Below, piece by piece: positions 35,755-47,156 of a stretch of DNA of 64,000 nucleotides; within the stretch, counting starts at the first letter, position 1, and each line of letters starts with the position of its first letter. Source of the stretch: Epiperipatus broadwayi (taxonomy: Eukaryota; Onychophora; Udeonychophora; Euonychophora; Peripatidae); contig JAQFVV010006220.1 of NCBI GenBank assembly GCA_028023455.1, forward strand, positions 8,167,852 to 8,231,851, in the 5' to 3' direction. The position numbers were made by a program, and so were the translations under genes. The notes beneath the pieces were generated by a model. That model did no database searches. It was given only the letters and a program-made list of their open reading frames with translations, and was not told the origin of the DNA.

Positions 35755-36684
35755 GGTAATACAGCATCGATTGATCCACGCCATAAGATGGCGCTGTTTT
35801 TACACTAAAGCACATAAATATGCTGTTTACAAGGCCACTCATAGATCTTATGTCCTAGTAAACTGTTCAACCGCTAAGATGTTGAAGTGCACCCATTACC
35901 CCAACATCTCTAGTATGTTGAACATTATTAGCGACCAGTATGCAAGATTCTCTATAGACATTACTCTTAACTATTGTACAGCATATGATGTGAAGGTTTC
36001 TGTATTTTGAATGTCGAAAACTATATTATAACGTTTTTGTTTTTTTTTTTGGCTTCGATGTATTTTTTTTTTTTCCGTTTGTAAAAATTGTAACGATTTT
36101 TCAAACGCCCCTGGTTTCATTGTCAGGGGTCAGAATTCAGTTAATGAGGAGTGTTAGTCACAATTCGGCAAAGTTCACAATCAAGTCGCGCACTTTCCGA
36201 CACTTTTTCGAGATCAAAACATTTGAATGGCAGACTACAGAAGCAGATGCGGTGGCCTTTCTTCAACAGAGAAATATTCTCCTCACCCAGAACAACTGTC
36301 TTTGTGTTAGTTTAATGAAATTAAAAAGCCAAAAAAAATAAATAAAAAAAGTTACTTTAAAAAAAAGAAGACCGTAATCAAAAGTGAAAAAAAAAAAGTT
36401 ACTTTAAAAAAAAAAAAAGACCGTAATCCAATTTTGTTAAACTACAAGTTTTACAAAAAAAGTAAAGAAAAAAAAGATTTTACAAAACCTATTAAAAAAA
36501 ATATTTAAAAAAAAAAAGAAAATACGTTCCCAAAAAAAAAAAAAAAAATCCAAACCAAAAAAAAAACCCCACAATAGCATTACAAAATAATAATAATCAA
36601 ATCAGCCCGGTAATGTTATATCTATTTGTTTTTCACTAGCAACAGCGTCATCTTATGACGTGAATCAATTGATGCTGTATTACC
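35755..36684 (+). mobile_element. Merlin-like DNA transposon, non-autonomous
   Basis: A 930-bp insertion bounded by inverted termini of about 43 bases that begin GGTAATACAGCATC(G/A)ATTGA and end at AAGATG(G/A)CGCTGTT. It is flanked by the 8-bp direct repeat GAAATTCT (35,747-35,754 and 36,685-36,692). The 8-bp duplication, GG-starting termini and an internal open frame resembling a Merlin/ISXO2-type transposase N-terminus (36,120-36,341) point to the Merlin superfamily; hAT also makes 8-bp duplications and is the alternative. The 3' half is made of A-runs with a doubled GTTACTTTAAAAAA...GACCGTAATC unit (36,350 and 36,394). Confidence 0.75.
36120..36341 (+). pseudogene. Transposase N-terminal fragment (Merlin/ISXO2-like)
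   Basis: The frame contains FEWQTTEADAVAFLQQRNIL, then LTQNNCLCVSLMKL. The E-x-x-A-V-x-F-L-Q-x-x-x-I-L stretch followed by C and an M-K-L close resembles the helix and zinc-binding start of Merlin/IS1016-type transposases. Only one of the expected zinc cysteine pairs is seen, and the frame ends in poly-A, so the DDE core is missing. The family call rests on a short motif. Confidence 0.45.
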
Positions 36685-36998
36685 GAAATTCTTATTCAAG
36701 AATTCCAACACATTTATCGGTTACTATGACTACATCGGACCCCAGGAGAAATTGCCAGAATTTCTGGCAGGCCCAAACGATTGCTAGGGTTTTTTGTTCC
36801 GTTGTGGTATAGTGTACTTCGGTTCCCTTTAAGGAGCGGCTACAAAAATAGAGCACATGATGCTTTCCTTCTTCATTAATTTGGAATCCCTGCTTGCTAT
36901 TATCAGTCTAGATGTAAAAGGTCCTTGTAAAATCAGGGTTACACATTACAGCTTGAAGGAAATTTTTTTTATTTTCAAAATCCTGATCATGTGCCATG

Positions 36999-37008
36999 TT
37001 GGGCGCCA
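36999..37008 (-). other. Primer-binding site of the Gypsy element
   Basis: On the minus strand the right LTR ends ...GACCATTATA, followed after AT by TGGCGCCCAACATGGCAC. TGGCGCCCAA is a common Gypsy primer-binding sequence complementary to a tRNA 3' end. Its place directly inside the LTR fixes the element's orientation and the inner LTR boundary. Confidence 0.75.
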
Positions 37009-37010
37009 AT

Positions 37011-38912
37011 TATAATGGTCGGGGTGTAACAGATTGTTGGTGTATCATCGTATCTGCCATACAGGGTGCCACCAGGCTATTGGAATCTGAAAAGTTTATA
37101 TAGTAGGCAGATACGCGGTGGTAAGATCTAATTTTTACATATGTATTTTATTACGATTATCAGCCCATGCCACTAGCTCATAGACACAGAAATTTAATAT
37201 AACTTCTTAAAATATATTTTAAGGAAAAAGATTTCAATAAAATAAATAAATAAGCTACTGCCAGAAATAACACACATGAAAAGATTTATTGACGCATATA
37301 TAAATATTTAAAAATTGAGGAATAAAATTTATCTTATTTATATTAAATATTAATTTTTAAATTTAAATTATTATTTTAAACAATCCGCACAGATGGATTT
37401 TAATAAGAGTTTGTTTTATGATGTTGAGTATAGATACACTATACGGATTTGTTCGAAAAAGAAAGTATCCTATAGCTCTTATTTAATCCTAGGCCAAAAG
37501 TTTGCGGTTAAACCAACACCAATCTATTTGATATATCGATGTATTCAATGCAGCATGAATACAACAGCACAATACCATACTGACAGGAATGCACATCTGA
37601 ACAGCATGGTTATAGAGAAGAAATTGTCTCTCGTCCAGTACAGGAATGTTACACGTCTGGCAAGAAGAAGAATAAAAAAAGAAAACTATAGGAAGGGATT
37701 GTGGTTTTTTTTGCCATCTTACTATCCCATTCCATAGGTTAAAGGGGTAATCCAAGGAGCAGGGAATACGTCTGCTTCTGATAGTCATTGAGAAATGGGA
37801 CTTATTTTGCCCAAGTGCGGCATATACGTGATCCTGCACATAGCGGATCTTCATACTACATTTATTAATTACACCAATATATCCAATACATTAACCCAAT
37901 TTAACCGCGAAACAACTAACCCAAGATTAACCCTCCCTTAAACTAACAAACAACGAATCTATATAGTCATCCAAACCCAACATAAATTTAAATACAGTCA
38001 AATAATTTAATTAACATAACAAAAAAAGAAATGGAAATGATTAATTAAACATATGCAGGAAAAAATATTAATAACTGATTTTGAATTCTTTAGGTCAGAT
38101 GAGAATTCTTATTTTCAATTACTCATTGCAAATTTAGAAAAAGTTCTTATTAGATAAGTGCAAAGAGTTTATACTTTCCGGATTCTGCAGATTTAGAGGT
38201 CCACTTTTGTGATCATTTAGTTGATTGTTTGTCTTTTTTTTTAAAAAAAAATGAAGCCGCTACTTGCCATTGTTTTTGGTCCATAACTGTCATAGGGAGG
38301 CCTCAGCTGGTTGTCAAGAAATTAAATCTATTGGAGACTCCTATATCATGAAATCTGCAATACAGCTACCGTTCATATATAGCTTAATAGTCAGTATCTC
38401 CAGCAACAATAAATTTTTTTGCCTTTTATATTTTTATTAGCCTCTTATCAGCAAATTTTTGGATTCAACGAGCAAGACGTCACTAATCCTAAAGTCTCTT
38501 TTGATCCATGCTGTGGCTTGGTGCTTCCATTGTTCAAGCTAATTATTTTTATTCTCTTATCTGACCTTTTAAATTATTTTAAGTGCCCCAAGGGCTAGTT
38601 TGCTTTAAAACCATCATTTAATTAAAAAAAACAATCATTTCCATTTTTTAAGATTAAACATGATAGAAATCATTTTACTTCTATTTTAAAAAATAACAGT
38701 CTTTACTGTTTTTACAAAGAAAGTACTTTCAAATACTTTTATTTTTAAAATAGTTTTTAAAGTTTTCCATCTGCGCGATCTATATATACATTAAACAACT
38801 TTTAATTTTCAGTTTTTAAGTTAAGTTTTTTCTTTTTAATAAATCAATTTTTATTTACAATCTTTTTATTTTAATTTTAAAATAATGTAACGGCATATTA
38901 TATACCGTTACA
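37011..38912 (-). repeat. Right LTR (5' LTR), complete
   Basis: A 1,902-bp LTR. On the minus strand it begins TGTAACGGTATATAATATGC and ends CCCCGACCATTATA; the short inverted ends are TGTAACGGT and ACC(A/G)TTATA. The first 27 bases also hold an internal palindrome, TGTAACGG...CCGTTACA. It lacks the piggyBac insertion and so supplies the empty site. It contains the unusual gag-tail-like stretch (plus-strand 38,251-38,350) that is shared with the gag fragment at 33.4 kb. Confidence 0.85.
37489..37854 (-). CDS. Conserved open frame inside the right LTR, unknown protein
   Basis: A 121-codon frame that is the counterpart of the one at 31,078-31,425. Compared with it, this copy has an extra VQDHVYA-like insertion near the start and a few indels that keep or restore frame. 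Conserved parts include LGQNKSHF, LWNGIVRWQK and NTSIYQIDW. I know no homologue. A plus-strand frame (37,393-37,737) overlaps it, so one of the two may be a shadow. Confidence 0.35.
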   Translation of the reverse strand: MKIRYVQDHVYAALGQNKSHFSMTIRSRRIPCSLDYPFNLWNGIVRWQKKPQSLPIVFFFYSSSCQTCNIPVLDERQFLLYNHAVQMCIPVSMVLCCCIHAALNTSIYQIDWCWFNRKLLA

Positions 38913-38916
38913 ACTA

Positions 38917-39526
38917 CAAAATATTTCAATTTAAAACATTTTAAAGAACAATTACTACTTAAACAAGTTTATTTTCTAATAATTTTTTGCATTAGATAAA
39001 TAACTGTGGTATTTTCCCCTGGTTTTCTTGTTAAAGTTTTATCATACCAATTTGATGACTATGTCGTGTAGTAATTTGTGCATTTGTCTTTCATAGCAAG
39101 TACCTCAGACTCAAATCTGGAATAACACAGTATTTTTTGTCTGACTGAAAATTATTTAAGTAAAGTCATATTTTTTTTTACTCATTCCATAGTCAAGTCT
39201 CTTAATCATCCAATACTAATTGGTAATAAAAGTAAAGTAAAAGATTATCATAAAAACCTTTGCCAAGAAGCAATTAACTAACATGGTGACTAAGTACCTA
39301 CATTCAGTGTTTCTCAATACATGTGAGGGAAATGCTCGAAAGAGTTATGTGCTGAAATCAGCTAATTGAAGTTTCTGCTTTTATTTGTTTTTTACTGTAT
39401 TAGAATCATTAAAATTTTACTTTTTTATTATTTATATATTTTATCTAATGGATTTTTTAGTTAAAAGTTGAATTATTAGAAATATTTTATTTTTGATTGA
39501 CAATAAAATTTTATTAAATATTTTAG
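38917..39526 (+). other. Intron-like DNA upstream of the IP6K exon
   Basis: No coding content. It ends in a T-rich tract and TTTTAG at 39,521-39,526, which I take as the splice acceptor for the exon. Confidence 0.5.
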
Positions 39527-39721
39527 ATTTACATTGTTCTGGTATGATTGATTCACCCTCAGATCCGGTTCAGCTTGAACCATTCATCCATCAGGTTGGT
39601 GGCCATTCAATTCTTCTCTCTCTGGATAAATATAGTGTATGCAAGCCATTAATTTCAAGGGAACATTTATTTTATGAAACACTGCCAAAAGAAATGAAAA
39701 AATTTACACCAGCATATAAAG
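39527..39721 (+). CDS. IP6K: Exon of inositol hexakisphosphate kinase (IP6K)
   Basis: The exon reads, after a short variable start, [18 protein letters not shown], then [28 protein letters not shown]. The L-E-P-F-x-H-Q-V-G-G-H, C-K-P-L-I-S-R-E and P-x-E-M-K-x-F-T-P-x-Y-K-G blocks are the N-terminal signature of animal IP6 kinases, which phosphorylate IP6 to the pyrophosphate IP7; IPMK and IP3K differ here. The acceptor is TTTTAG at 39,521-39,526 and the donor is G|GTAGTT at 39,721/39,722, a phase-1 junction at the glycine codon after YK. An in-frame ATG at 39,544 could be the start, or translation may begin in an earlier exon. The P-x-x-x-D-x-K-x-G catalytic motif lies in later exons, none of which I found in the remaining 24 kb. 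Confidence 0.88.
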
Positions 39722-40037
39722 GTAGTTTATTTTAACTAATATTAAAAATATTTTGTTGCTATCTTTATTTTATTTTTTAAATTAAATTATCTTAAAAAAG
39801 TGATGCTGTTATTATAATGTAGTTATTTTACTTAAATTGTCACAGAATTTTTAAATAAGCAAGCATTTTAAAAATTCTTTTTGCATTCCAGTATGAGCAA
39901 ATTACATAAAACTCCAGAAAACAAGTGTCTTTGAAATTAAATTAATATATTTTTTCATTTATTTGAACCTTTTTTTAAATATATATATATATGGCAATAA
40001 TTTTTATTAGTCATAAATTAGTCTAGAGATTATCTAC

Positions 40038-40165
40038 TTAATGAATAATATTTCTGTGGTATAACTACACCACTGTCAGTCAAGATAGGGACTGGTTTCT
40101 ATCAGCCCATACCTTGGATAAAAGTCGCATATTGAAAATTATACTACAGGAATATTATTCATTAA
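40038..40165. mobile_element. Small MITE in the IP6K intron
   Basis: A 128-bp segment with 27-base inverted ends, TTAATGAATAATATT(T/C)CTGT...GTATAA, differing at two positions. The interior also has partial symmetry (GATAGGGACTGGTTTCTATC). No coding capacity. The TTAA start might reflect a TTAA or TA target, but the flanks do not settle this. Confidence 0.6.
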
Positions 40166-43100
40166 AAGTATATATGATGATTTTAATATACATTTATATT
40201 TGTGCAAAATGACTTGACTTGCATTACATTAAGTTATTATTTGTGTTTTTTGAAATAGAGGAATTTTATCTGGTGAACACACACATATATATATGGTATT
40301 TGTTTTTAAAAACAAAACAAATATTCTGGTATATATATACAATTTAAGAAAAGAAATGTATGTTTAATTAAAAAATGCAAGCAGATTTAGAAGGAGCTTA
40401 TAATTTATAAATTATATTAGTTGGAATATCACTTTTCAACAAAATGATTACTATGAAAAAGAAAGGCAAGTTAGATAAGTAAAAATTTAAAAATATAACT
40501 TTTTTTGTTTTTAAAAAAGAAAGGAATGATTTCCTATGATAGCATAAATTGCAAGATATTAATTTATGGTAAAAGAAAAAAAAGTTTAATAGATGATAAG
40601 AAAAAGAAAGAATATTAATTGAGAAGTTTAAAATATGAGAAATAATATTCATGCTTAAGTAATGATTAGTATTTGAAATTAATAGGGAATAAAGAAATGC
40701 AGTTTGAATTAGAAGTTCATTGTATTTTCTTCTAAAAATGCAATCTTTATATGAAGTTTAGAGACTAAATTAATATTTAGATAATCAGACAATTATTATT
40801 TATTAACCTGAGAATCCTGTTTAAAATAATGAGATTATATTAAATATTGCAGGCAAGAAAGTATGGAATAATTGAGATATATTTAAAGAAATATAGTTTA
40901 TAAGATAAAAAGGCTTTACTTGTATTATTGATTTTGAAATGAATGGAGTAAGATCTTTGCATATAGATGTGTAATGATATTTAGTTCATATAATAAACAA
41001 TTATTATTGTGAAAAATAACATTCTATATTCTTCTAATCATTAAATTTGACTGAAAATAAATTATTAACAATTTAATAATTTTATAAATTGCTTTATGAT
41101 ATTATTTTTATACATAATGGATAATTTTAAGTATACATGTGTGGTGTAAATTGAGGATAATAAAAGTTTATAAGATTTGAAACCAATATTAATTTTAGTT
41201 TAGTTTGATTGATTTGACATATCCCTATATGTGCTAACAGAATTTTGAGTTTAAAATAGTTTTAAGGCCATCAAGACCACTATTAGTTATTCTTTATCAT
41301 TGATCACATCTCAGACAGGCTTCTATTTGTATGTGATTCTACGTAACACATCTGATGATTATCCTTTATTGACTACTATTACTGCAGGTATACCATTCAC
41401 TATCCACAATACAATAATATGACATAAATGAGCTGCAGTATGTGTTAGATGTTCCTATATCCATAGGTATACATAGTTAATATAAATTTGTAGTTATCTT
41501 TAGATATTACTATTTAAAACTAATAAGTCAATTAAGAATATATTATAAACTATTGTTTTGTCAGTCATTACTCATCCCTATACAGAAGTATTATTCCCTG
41601 TCTTTCAGAATTAATAATAGAAAAGATAAAGGAATAACTTTTTGATTTATAAATAAATCGCCCATTTAATTTAAATTTATTTGTTTCTTAAGTACTTTCT
41701 ATTCTACATAGAGAAGCCCTTCCACCTTCAATATTAAAGTATTCTCTAATTTTATTAGAGTGAATATTTTGAACAAATAAATAGTAATTGCTTAGTTAAC
41801 TAAATATTAATTTTGTCTCTTATTTTTATATAAAACTCTTGAGTAAATAAATAACTTTTTAATTAACTAGATATTATTACAGTCTCTTTATTTTTATATG
41901 GAAAAATTATCTTTTAACAGAAAACTTAATTCATTCCTCAAGAATCAAATTGCATTTTCCAACATTTTTGGACCACAAATATTATTTACTACATAAACAT
42001 ATACTGTACTAAAACTAAATTAAGTTTTAAACTTAGTTAATCCCCCCCCCCCTCTTTCTTTTATTATCTAATTTTATTTTATTTTTATTTTTTTGAAATG
42101 TTGAAGTCTATCTTAATTTATTAGTTTATTTAAAACATTTAATTTTGGAAGTACAAATAGAATGATAAATAGTGAACTGTTTGTGACATGATTGTTATAT
42201 GATAATGATTAGTAATCAAAAGTGATTTTGGTGGCCATAAACTGCAAATGAAGAAAATAACCTATTAATATTATATGTTATAGTGACCTAAATTAGAAAA
42301 TATATTTCATTGATTATTTCAGTGATATCATGTTAAAACAGATTTCCAACATATTTATAATAATGCATCAATTTTTTCATATATGAGTTTATATATGAGC
42401 TACACAACTTTAGCATTATTAAGTAATTTTTGTATAAAATGTAATATATAGCTCTTTTTTTCCCCCACAATATGATGATGTAGTATAGAAAAAATTTACA
42501 ATTTCATGTTTATTTTAATGAGAATTTTGAATCTGTTTTTCCTTCACTACTTTTAACATTAGAACTTAAATTTGTAAATGAAAGCATCAACATATTTTTC
42601 AAATTTGAATCAATCATCTATGATCATATTTTGTTTTTTATCAGTTTCATGATACAAATAATTTTTATAAAAAACAAAACTAAAAGGCTTACAAAGGATG
42701 AACTCTTATAAAACAAAAATTTAAAACGGTTACAACCTCATTCAATTAGACATTGACAACTGTGTGCTTACAGATTAAATGCCGAAACATTTTTTTTTTT
42801 TAGTTTCAGTTACTCAATTTAAATTTTTGTTATAATTTTTTTCTGCATAATAATAAAAATTGGTTTTTAATTACAGTATTACTTTACAAAAATTGGACTT
42901 AATATTTTTTTTATCACCAAAGGTATAATGTGCTAAATTTAGCACACAATGTGCCAGGTTTCACGGATGTGTTATAAATTAATCACCCCTGTGATTCTAG
43001 TAAGAATTGATAGAGTTACCGCTTAGAATATAGTTATTAGATATTGTTGTAAAACAAGATATGTGAAGTAATTATAAAATTAGTTATGAATATGAAATGT

Positions 43101-46059
43101 GTACTTTATTTACCAACTATTATATGCTAAATACATTAAGATGGTGGAGGACTTTTTTTGAGAACATTCTTTAAAAATATTTTTTAAACTCTCTAGTTTC
43201 CTTGTGTGATAAAAGTTGATTCTTATTATTTTTTATTGATATTATAATTTGCAAGAATGAAGCCTAAATGAAAGAGGCGTTGTAGTTGTTTCATACATTT
43301 TTCATAATGCTTCGTTTTGCTTTTATTTTACATTTAAAATGTAAAATAATTAAATCACACATATTTTTATTATGTTTTGATTTTAAATGTAATACAAATT
43401 TATGCGTTTACTATAAAAAAAATTTATTGTATTTTTATTTTTAAATACAAAATAAAATTATATAATGAATTTAAAATTAGTATGTATCTTAATATCTTTT
43501 TTATGTGCTTTATCTTCCTGCTTTTAAAATTTCATATGCATCTGGTTATATTTATGAAATTCTGAATTAATGAGTAACAAACTCAAATGAATTTAAGGTG
43601 TTTAAAATAAGAAGTCTACAGGCTTAGTATTTTATAATCATATTTATTATATATAGGAATATAAGTGGGGGGGGGGGGGGAGGATAAAGTGCAAATAAAT
43701 CATTGGAATAACAAAATTATGTATTGATTTTAGAATTGTATAATGAGATTAATTTTGTAAGAACGATATTAAACACAATATTTATCTAATAGAGGAAAAA
43801 ATTGTGTTAAATTTAATATGTGTGCATATTAAATTAGCACAATATGAATATTTCGCAGCATTGATGTAAGGCAATTTATTTGAATTTTAAAGAGTGAACT
43901 TAATTTTGTATGATTTTGAGACTCTGATCTACTAATAAAAATTATGCTATAAAGTCATCCGAAAAGAAGGAGAGAAAATCTTATATGCAGCTTCAGTTTT
44001 TAAAATGTAAGCATGATACCTGCAGGTTTATTCTGAAAAATGAAATTAAGTATTTTAATTATCTTATATAAATGGTAAAATTAATTTGAATTAAAATAAT
44101 TTCGTAAGAAGAGTTATTTCTTTTTTTATTAGGGCTGATCATGTCACATTACCCATCTTTATTAAATAAATTAATTGTTCTTGGAAATTCTATTTTTCCT
44201 CTACAGTCTATAGTATCAAAGTTCCAGTTTTAATGTTGTAAACATTAGCCTACAACATGATGAAACTATTGTTATTGTTAAGGGAAAATGAAATTTAATG
44301 AAAATTTTGATACAAAAATGAATTAAAGAAGAAATCTTACATAGAAGTATTTTTATTATAGTTATGAGAATCAATATAAAAGCAAAATGAAATAAATAAA
44401 TCTTACACATAATTTAAGAATGAAAATTTCAAGTGGAGATTCATAAGAAATAAGTTTTGTTGAAACTACCTGTCTTTATATTAATTTTATTCAACTATTA
44501 TAATTTATAATTCCTTTATTTATTTTAAAAAATAATGACAATGATTTAAGTTAGGTTTGTGTAATTACAAGTTTTTCACAGATAAATAAATAATGTATAA
44601 TATAATAGAAAAAATATTCAGTATAGGATGAATATGAAAAAAAAAAAGATGAATGAACTTTAATACAAAATTAAGAAATGGTGGATGAGTCAATTATGTA
44701 TTAAAAATATTTTTTAAAATTCATTGTTTAGCTCTTTTCCTGAATATTTTCATATTTTCCTATTTTTTATGTATTGTTGCAAAAGTGCTCACACCATTAG
44801 TCATGAGTTAATGGTCAACCATAACATTTTTGATAGATCTTTTTTCTCTCATTCTTTTTGTAACATATATTCCATGTAAAATGATGTTTTGCCAATATCC
44901 TTATTATATATGAATATCATAAAATCAAAAAACAAATTTTTTTTTTATCAAAGTACGTTTTGAATCAGATTATTCATTTTTTTTTATAAACCTGATTTTG
45001 AAAAAAATCACCTAAATTGGCACAATGTCTCAAAAATCTCAATAGTAATTATGTTTTTGAATTCTATTTGTAATTCCTTATACATATTTCCACTATATTA
45101 GAATTATATTATAACATTGTCTTTTCTGCTCAATATATTACAAGTTCACTCACACATGCAAAAAGATTGAGAAGCAGCCTGTACCATTAACTTTAAATTT
45201 TTTATATTATTAATCTTAATATATTATTATTATTATCATTATTATTATTATTTATAGAATAAGTTATTTATCCACAATTATTTTTAAGCAATAAATTACA
45301 AATATGTTAAATAAATATATAATATTTAATGAACAGAGAATATAAACAGTTTTGAAAAGGTTACATTTATTTTCTTTCAAAATTACAAATGTTGTTAAGA
45401 AACCTTGGGATACTTTCAATTTTATTTTTTTTAATTTTTTTATCTTTTATTGATAAGTTATCATTTATTGAAATTAAGAATGTATTGAATATTTTTTAAC
45501 ATTATTATTATGTTATTTTAAACATTTTAAATATCTTTTAGAAGCATAACATAAACTAATAAATATAATGTAAATAATTGAATGGTTTACTTGTTCATAA
45601 GAAATATGATCACTAAAAGTGATAGAGCAGAATCTTGTTTCATGGATTTTTAGTTCTAAAGTCTACCATTGTGCACTAAATTACACTTGATATTGATGAA
45701 CTTGATATGCATAAATAATATGACTATTAACTTGATATGCATAAATAAATTGACTAATAGAAGTATTACCATGCCCATCTTTATCTTTTATCATTGTCAT
45801 TTGCTATTGCCTCATCTAAAACTGCTTCCACTGAAAGAAAAACTATAATACAGATTTGTAGATTAGAATACTGTATGCTATTTGTAAGTATGATTATGAC
45901 CATTCCACTCCAAGAAAAATTTAAAAAATAATAATTTACAGAGATACATTTTATATTAGCTATTTGAAATGTTATCTTTTAATTTCGTCTGCAGAAAATT
46001 TTACTTCTGAAAGAATGCCTTTTCTAATTGTAATTTTTCATTGCATTTTATTTTTAGCC
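40166..46059. other. Long AT-rich stretch, presumed intron, no genes seen
   Basis: No exon of IP6K or any other gene could be recognised. It holds homopolymers (11 C at 42,042-42,052; 14 G at 43,667-43,680), an (ATT)n run near 45,220-45,250 and a 28-base tandem pair near 45,695-45,755 (AACTTGATATGCATAAATAA twice). If IP6K continues downstream, this is part of its first large intron in the window. Confidence 0.45.
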
Positions 46060-46928
46060 ATGTTTTGTTATTAGAATGTCTTTGAAATGATATTTATATG
46101 TAAATTTGTCTCTCCCATTAAAAGTTTGCTCAGTTTTACTAAAAAATATTTTTAGGCAGTTTTGTATTGTTCTTTCATTTCATATATTCAATCCAATGAA
46201 GATATGATTTTACAAGAGTAGATTATCACATCTAGCAATTTGAAGAAAATATTTGTTAGTCTTATGACCTTGCTATCATGTTTAGAATTTTATGATCATT
46301 CTTAAATAAATTTTTCTAATGTTGCTATGTTACATCAATAGGGAATCCAAGTCTTAATTTCATACAAGAAATTAGGTAAAATAATAGCACTATCTTTTAC
46401 TTATTAAAAGCAGCAGTAGCCCATTGGAATCTAAGCTGCATCTCAACATCTAAGTCCATCCTTCTACTTAAATAAACTACCAAGATACTTAAATTAAATC
46501 ACATTTTCTTGTGGATAATCATCCTAACTAAAACTTGCTAAAGATTTTTCTTCCATTACGGATTGATCAAGGACTTGAGGTCTTTTAAATATTAATTTGT
46601 AAACTAGGGTTTGTATTTTACACTCAAACTTAAATACATTCTGCAGATCATATTTTGAATCAAGAATAGCACAATTACCAGCTTACTATAAATTTATGAG
46701 TCAAGAAGATAAAAATTCTTGTTTTTGTTTTAATCAATTCAAATTAAAAATTCTGCCATCAAACTTGTATTAAGTCTTAATCCCTTAGTCGTTAAGTTGC
46801 CTACGACTGTCATAAAATTAAAAACAAAGTTGGAACTAGTATATATCCTTGTTAACACTACTTTTCATTTGAAATGCCTTAGATTTTCTACTTGTAATAG
46901 TAACACTTTCATTTTTATCATATGGAAG

Positions 46929-47156
46929 AGCCATTAAGCATCACATGATCACCATTTCTTATGCTTGCTTATAACTGTGCAGTGCTCTCAGATCCAAGGC
47001 TCCTCACTGACGAAGGCCACAAGCCAGAAACTAGTCTGAAGATATTGGATGAGTAGGCACTAAATGGGGATTTTATGTACAAGCCTTCTGGCATCCATTG
47101 ATTACTCTAGCTTGCTGTGTGTGGCAATACATATAGTGAGTTTTGCCTGTTTTAAT
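46929..47156 (+). mobile_element. Short hammerhead-bearing retro-element, copy 2
   Basis: A 228-bp insertion in the LINE, flanked by a perfect 12-bp duplication ATCATATGGAAG (46,917-46,928 and 47,157-47,168). It begins with the family head AGCATCACATGATCACCATT, then joins TGCAGTGCTCTCAGATCC, the hammerhead, GGATGAGTAGGCACTA, CTTCTGGCATCCATTGATTA, and ends GAGTTTTGCCTGTTTTAAT. It is the shortest copy; compared with the one at 51.1 kb it lacks about 215 bases between head and ribozyme. A 12-bp duplication of variable-target type suggests retrotransposition and not a cut-and-paste event. Confidence 0.8.
47000..47043 (+). ncRNA. Hammerhead ribozyme, type I, minimal stem III
   Basis: Stem I 5' strand CTCCTCA (47,000-47,006), box CTGACGA, stem II GGC-CACAA-GCC, box GAAAC (47,027-47,031), loop TA, GTC (cleavage predicted after 47,036), and stem I 3' strand TGAAGA. 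Stem III is the A-U plus C-G minimum found in animal type I hammerheads. Stem I pairs at 5 of 6 positions, with one C-A mismatch. Stem II has three G-C pairs with a one-base mismatch next to the core. Confidence 0.75.

Larger units (their letters stand above)
35450..36995 (-). pseudogene. Gypsy RNase H, split by a DNA transposon
   Basis: The upstream part (36,990-36,693) reads QDFENKKNFLQAV, then NPDFTRTFYI, SKQGFQINEEGKHHVLYF, EVHYTTTEQKTLAIVWACQK and FWQFLLGSDVVIVTD. This is the RT-thumb/RNase H start with the TTTEQK glutamate and VTD aspartate. The downstream part (35,746-35,450) continues NDQLIRWSMALQQFQ, KVVYCPGHENIVADILSHH. A 930-bp Merlin-like element plus its 8-bp duplication separates the halves; joining the flanks restores a sensible reading across the break apart from one frameshift. 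The expected A-D-x-L-S-R is A-D-I-L-S-H. The reverse transcriptase proper is absent upstream. Confidence 0.85.
29073..38912 (-). mobile_element. Large rearranged Ty3/Gypsy retrotransposon with 1.9-kb LTRs
   Basis: Two direct LTR copies bound the element (29,073-32,482, interrupted, and 37,011-38,912). The outer flanks are the same 4 bases, ACTA (29,069-29,072 and 38,913-38,916), a target duplication of the size Gypsy elements make. On the minus strand the 5' LTR (37,011-38,912) is followed after two bases by a primer-binding site TGGCGCCCAA, then directly by the RT-RNase H junction, RNase H, and integrase. Gag and RT are missing from their normal place. A gag fragment lies downstream of integrase instead, next to an inverted LTR piece. 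Removing the piggyBac-type insertion makes the left LTR 1,886 bases against 1,885 for the same span of the right one. Confidence 0.85.
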
